Source of the DNA: Vulcanimicrobium sp035943995
GTDB lineage: Bacteria; Vulcanimicrobiota; Vulcanimicrobiia; Vulcanimicrobiales; Vulcanimicrobiaceae
Length of the DNA stretch: 64,000 nt
Direction: 5' to 3'
Assembly (NCBI GenBank): GCA_035943995.1
Contig: DASZBS010000002.1
Location: forward strand, 1 to 64,000
Part shown: positions 60,712-64,000 of the stretch, in pieces
Numbering within the stretch: position 1 is the first letter of the stretch
Layout of the letters: the number at the start of each line of letters is the position of its first letter
The notes under the pieces: generated by a model
What the model was told of the DNA's origin: nothing
The model's input: the letters and a program-made list of their open reading frames with translations, nothing else
Databases searched by the model: none
Position numbers and translations under genes: made by a program

Positions 60712-63700
60712 GTGGCAATCCCTCATCGAATTCGAAAGGGTATCGTCGCGGTTCTCTTGCTCGTTGCGCTCGTGCTCCAGGGGCCGATTCGGGTTCTGGC
60801 AGGCACGACGGGAACGATCAACGGCTCCGTCGTCGATCCTCAGTCGAATAAACCCATCGCCGGCGCGGCCATCACCGCGCAGAGCCCTTCGCAATTGGCT
60901 CGTACGACGTCCGACGCAACCGGTCGGTTCTCGTTCATATCGCTCGCGCCCGACACGTACACCATTTCGGTCGCGGCGACGTCGACATACGACGCGGCGA
61001 GCGTCAGCGGCGTGACCGTGCAGGCGGACCAGGCCCTGACCATCAGCTTGCAACAACCGTCGAAGCTCAAGGTCATCGGTTCCGTTACCTCGCGCGCCGC
61101 GTCGGCGCTCGTCAAAGCTGGTACGACGGCCGATGTCTACTCGATCAACGCGACCACGCAAGATAAAGCGTCCGCGGTCGGTGGAGGCGGTGGCCTCAAT
61201 AGCGCCTGGTCGGCGATCGCCACCGTTCCGGGCGTGTTCATCCAGTCGGGTCAGGCCGGTTACATCGGTTCGGGCTCGACGAACGGCGCAACGATTTCGA
61301 TCCGCGGCGGCGACTACAGCCAGATCGGCTACGAGCTCGACGGAATCCCCGTCAACCGCGCGTTCGACAACTATCCGTCCGGCTCGATCTCCTCGCTGGG
61401 CCAGCAGGAGCTCCAAGTGTACACGGGCGCGACACCGGCAAACGCAGAGGGTGAAGGCCTCTCGGGCTACATCAACCAGGTCATTCGCACCGGCACTGCA
61501 CCGGCCTCGCGCAATCTGTCGCTCGGCATCGGTACGCCGACGTTCTACAACAAAGGCTCGTTCGAGGCCGGCGGCGCCAACCCGAGCCGTACGTTCTCGT
61601 ACTACGTCGGCGCCGGGGCGTACAACCAAGGTTTTCGCTATTACGACCAGTACAACGGCGCGAGCTTGCAGCCGCTTTGGGGCGCCCCCCTCGCTGCTTG
61701 CCCGAACTCCACGCCGATCGGGTGCCACGGTCCAAACGGCGAGGACTACACGAACGGCGGCACGACCCAGGCGTACGCGTTAGGACCGTATACCGTCAAC
61801 AGCGGTACGTTGAGCCCGGCGACGCTGGCCGCCTTGAGAGTCCGCGACACCGTCGCGAACTTTCACTTCGGGATCCCGCGCAAAGACGGGAACAAGGACG
61901 ACGTCCAACTTCTGTTCGACAACAACTTCATCGATAACCAGGGCTATTCGTCGACCAACGATCAGGGTGGGGCCGCGTTTTTGGACAGCATCGGTGTGGG
62001 ACACACGTACATCGACGGCTACAACTTCACGGGCCAGCCGGTCGGCACGCTCCTTCCGCCCGGATACGCCGGCGGCGGTGTGACGAACTATCTGTTCCCA
62101 GGGTCTCCGGGCGGGCGCCCACGCGGTGCGGACATCGCGCCGGATCGCCGCGATGCGATCACCAACAACCAGTCGGTCGTGAAGCTGCAATACCAGCGCA
62201 ATTTCGGGACTCAGGCGTTCTTGCGCGTGTACGGGTACACGTACTACTCCGACTTCTTCCAGGTCGGTCCTGAGAGTGCGCAAATGAACTACCTTGGATT
62301 CGCTGCGTCGGATTACGGGCTGCATGCCCACACGCGCGGCGTCAGCGCGCAGTTCTCGGACCAGCTCAACTCGCAGCACCTGCTTTCGCTCCAGGGGTCG
62401 TATACGACATCGACGACGCTGCGTGACAACAACTCCGGCATCGGCCAGACGGGCAAGGTCGGCTGGCTGGTCTCGTCAGCGGCTCCCACCAGCGGCGTCT
62501 GCTACGACGCGAACGGCCAGCCGGTCGTTGGTTGCGGCGCGGGTTCGGCGACGTTCACGCTCAAACAGGGCATTTTGGGCACCGTCGTTCCTGCCAACAC
62601 GATCAACGGCGGCGTGTGCGGCGCCGGCAACTGCCAGTACATCCTCGGCGAAAACGGCCAAGCCGCGACCTACAACCAGGTCGTGCCCCGTTTCACGTCG
62701 CTCTCGATCACCGATCAGTGGAAGCCCACCGATCGCCTGAACCTCAACTTCGGCCTGCGGTACGACAAGTTCGAGTTCGACGGAGCTCCGACGTACGGAT
62801 CACCGGCGCGCACGCTTTGGTACAACGCGTACAACCTGCTCCATGCGGCGGCGCCCCTCGTGAATCCGGGCGCCGGCCAGGTCGAGTCGTACGGCGAGCT
62901 ACAGCCGCGCTTCGGCATGACGTATACGGTCAACCCGCGCACGGTTCTGCGAGCCAGCTACGGCCGGTACGTCGAGGCACCGAATAGCGCGTTCGAGCAG
63001 TACGACTTCCTGCAGCAGAACGACACTGCACGACTCGCGAGATTCGGCAACTTCGGTTTGCCGACTACCCCAGGGCACCCGGTGCGCCCCGAAATCTCGA
63101 ACAACTACGACTTCTCGCTCGAGCATCAGTTCAGAGGCGACACGTCCATGAAACTGACGCCGTTCCTGCGCAAGACGCAGGATCAGATCCAGCAATTCTA
63201 CCTGGATCAGAAAACCGGCTTCGTTTCCGGCCTGAACGTCGGTCGTCAAACATCGCAAGGCGTCGAGCTCGAGGTCGACAAGGGCGACTTCTCGCGCAAC
63301 GGCCTCGCGGCGCGGTTCTCGTTCACCTACACGAACAGCTACATCAACTACACGAAGCTGGACAACGGCGGGACGATCATCGACGGCTTCAACACGAACA
63401 TCGCCCAGTACAACAAGCTCACCGCCGCGGGCGGCGGTTCACCGTGCTACACGACGGCGGTGAGAGATGCGAATGGGAACGTCGTCACCCCGGGCGCCGG
63501 TTCGGCGTGCGTTGCGGGCACGATTGCGAATCCGTACTATAACGCGCCGATCCAGCCGTTGATGGACGTCAATGCGGCCTACGCGACGTATTCCACGTTC
63601 CCCGGCGGCGTAGGGGCGGGCGGCTACTCGGCGCTCAGCGCGCCGTACGTGTCGACCTTGATCCTGCAGTGGAAGCATGGGCCGTTGGCCATCACGCCGG

Positions 63701-64000
63701 CGCTCCAGTTCTCAGGCGGCGTCCGGTACGGTGTTCCGCTCTCGACGCCCGGCATCGATCCATCCGCGTGCAGCGGCGGCCTCGGCGGCACGACGGCAAG
63801 CGACCCGCGCTATCCGTATGGAGCGCCCGGCGGCGCGCCGTACGACCAGACCAAGTGCGACAGCAACTTTGCGATTCCGAACCAGTTCACGGGGCGGTTC
63901 GACAACGTCGGAGCGTTCGTTTCTCCGAACCAGCTGCTGCTGCACACGCAGGTTTCGTACGACGTGAACAAGCGCGTGACGCTCGTCGGCAACTTCGCCA
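60712..64000 (+). CDS. TonB-dependent receptor with carboxypeptidase-regulatory-like N-terminus (partial)
   Basis: An open frame runs from GTG 60712 to the window edge (1,096 codons, no stop). A signal peptide (GIVAVLLLVALVLQGPIRVLA) precedes a CarboxypepD_reg-type domain (TGTINGSVVDPQSNKPIAGAAITAQ ... TTSDATGRFSFISLAPDTYTISV). A plug domain follows (ISIRGGDYSQIGYELDGIPVNRAFDNYPSG, SSLGQQELQVYTGATPANAEGEGLSGYIN), then a long beta-barrel with LRYDKFEFDG and RPEISNNYDFSLEHQF. It would import a bulky nutrient or metal complex across the outer membrane. AAGGA at about 60698 supports the GTG. The upstream gap 60452-60711 shows no gene. Confidence 0.88.
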   Translation, partial: MAIPHRIRKGIVAVLLLVALVLQGPIRVLAGTTGTINGSVVDPQSNKPIAGAAITAQSPSQLARTTSDATGRFSFISLAPDTYTISVAATSTYDAASVSGVTVQADQALTISLQQPSKLKVIGSVTSRAASALVKAGTTADVYSINATTQDKASAVGGGGGLNSAWSAIATVPGVFIQSGQAGYIGSGSTNGATISIRGGDYSQIGYELDGIPVNRAFDNYPSGSISSLGQQELQVYTGATPANAEGEGLSGYINQVIRTGTAPASRNLSLGIGTPTFYNKGSFEAGGANPSRTFSYYVGAGAYNQGFRYYDQYNGASLQPLWGAPLAACPNSTPIGCHGPNGEDYTNGGTTQAYALGPYTVNSGTLSPATLAALRVRDTVANFHFGIPRKDGNKDDVQLLFDNNFIDNQGYSSTNDQGGAAFLDSIGVGHTYIDGYNFTGQPVGTLLPPGYAGGGVTNYLFPGSPGGRPRGADIAPDRRDAITNNQSVVKLQYQRNFGTQAFLRVYGYTYYSDFFQVGPESAQMNYLGFAASDYGLHAHTRGVSAQFSDQLNSQHLLSLQGSYTTSTTLRDNNSGIGQTGKVGWLVSSAAPTSGVCYDANGQPVVGCGAGSATFTLKQGILGTVVPANTINGGVCGAGNCQYILGENGQAATYNQVVPRFTSLSITDQWKPTDRLNLNFGLRYDKFEFDGAPTYGSPARTLWYNAYNLLHAAAPLVNPGAGQVESYGELQPRFGMTYTVNPRTVLRASYGRYVEAPNSAFEQYDFLQQNDTARLARFGNFGLPTTPGHPVRPEISNNYDFSLEHQFRGDTSMKLTPFLRKTQDQIQQFYLDQKTGFVSGLNVGRQTSQGVELEVDKGDFSRNGLAARFSFTYTNSYINYTKLDNGGTIIDGFNTNIAQYNKLTAAGGGSPCYTTAVRDANGNVVTPGAGSACVAGTIANPYYNAPIQPLMDVNAAYATYSTFPGGVGAGGYSALSAPYVSTLILQWKHGPLAITPALQFSGGVRYGVPLSTPGIDPSACSGGLGGTTASDPRYPYGAPGGAPYDQTKCDSNFAIPNQFTGRFDNVGAFVSPNQLLLHTQVSYDVNKRVTLVGNFA

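Overview
The window looks like chromosomal DNA from a high-GC, outer-membrane-bearing bacterium. GTG and TTG starts are frequent and genes are tightly packed with 4-nt GTGA/ATGA overlaps. Outer-membrane ancestry is suggested by a large TonB-dependent receptor with a carboxypeptidase-regulatory-like N-terminus and by several lipoproteins. My best guess is the Eremiobacterota/Vulcanimicrobiota (WPS-2) neighbourhood, but this rests on general gene style only. The complete 16S gene here would settle it.

Layout. 1-3.0 kb: an rRNA operon on the minus strand (5' part of 23S, tRNA-free spacer, full 16S, promoter). 3.1-9.7 kb: a P5C dehydrogenase, L-2-hydroxyglutarate oxidase, tandem-rhodanese sulfurtransferase, an SDR and small genes. 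9.9-21.2 kb (minus): trpE-G-D-C-F-B-A followed by a branched-chain amino-acid-type ABC importer (livK-H-M-G-F), mostly with overlapping stops and starts. 21.3-24.0 kb (minus): rpsK-rpsD-rpoA-rplQ with its own promoter. 24.1-40.2 kb: an accessory stretch with a RelE-like toxin-antitoxin pair, a broken DUF6088 antitoxin carrying a pentanucleotide repeat, a frameshifted hipA, fragments of an SDR and an ammonium transporter, an M4 metalloprotease, twin cysteine-tailed lipoproteins, a GntR-controlled membrane protein, two alpha/beta hydrolases and several regulators.

40.2-49.7 kb: a second Liv-type importer with a MarR regulator (minus) divergent from a four-gene set (plus). The set is a Gfo/Idh/MocA dehydrogenase, a Rieske dioxygenase, a 4,5-dihydroxyphthalate decarboxylase-like protein and a class II aldolase-like decarboxylase. 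This matches the core enzymes of phthalate-type aromatic breakdown.

49.7-53.6 kb is the most striking part. It holds a 489-residue protein whose N-terminal domain matches the borosin alpha-N-methyltransferase (tetrapyrrole-methylase fold) and whose C-terminal tail is about 70 residues made almost only of Val, Asp and Ile. This has the form of a fused borosin RiPP precursor with an Asp/Val repeat core. It is translationally coupled to an Fe(II)/2-oxoglutarate-type oxygenase, which faces a class I methyltransferase and a beta-hydroxyacid dehydrogenase-like gene. A decayed copy of the methyltransferase/oxygenase 3' junction lies just upstream of the borosin gene, recording a duplication or insertion.

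53.7-64.0 kb: msrA, a Panacea-type (DUF4065/SocA) toxin-antitoxin pair, another methyltransferase, a DUF2079 membrane protein, a beta-hydroxyacid dehydrogenase/ornithine cyclodeaminase pair, a LuxR-type regulator with a degenerate receiver, and the start of the TonB-dependent receptor, which runs off the end.
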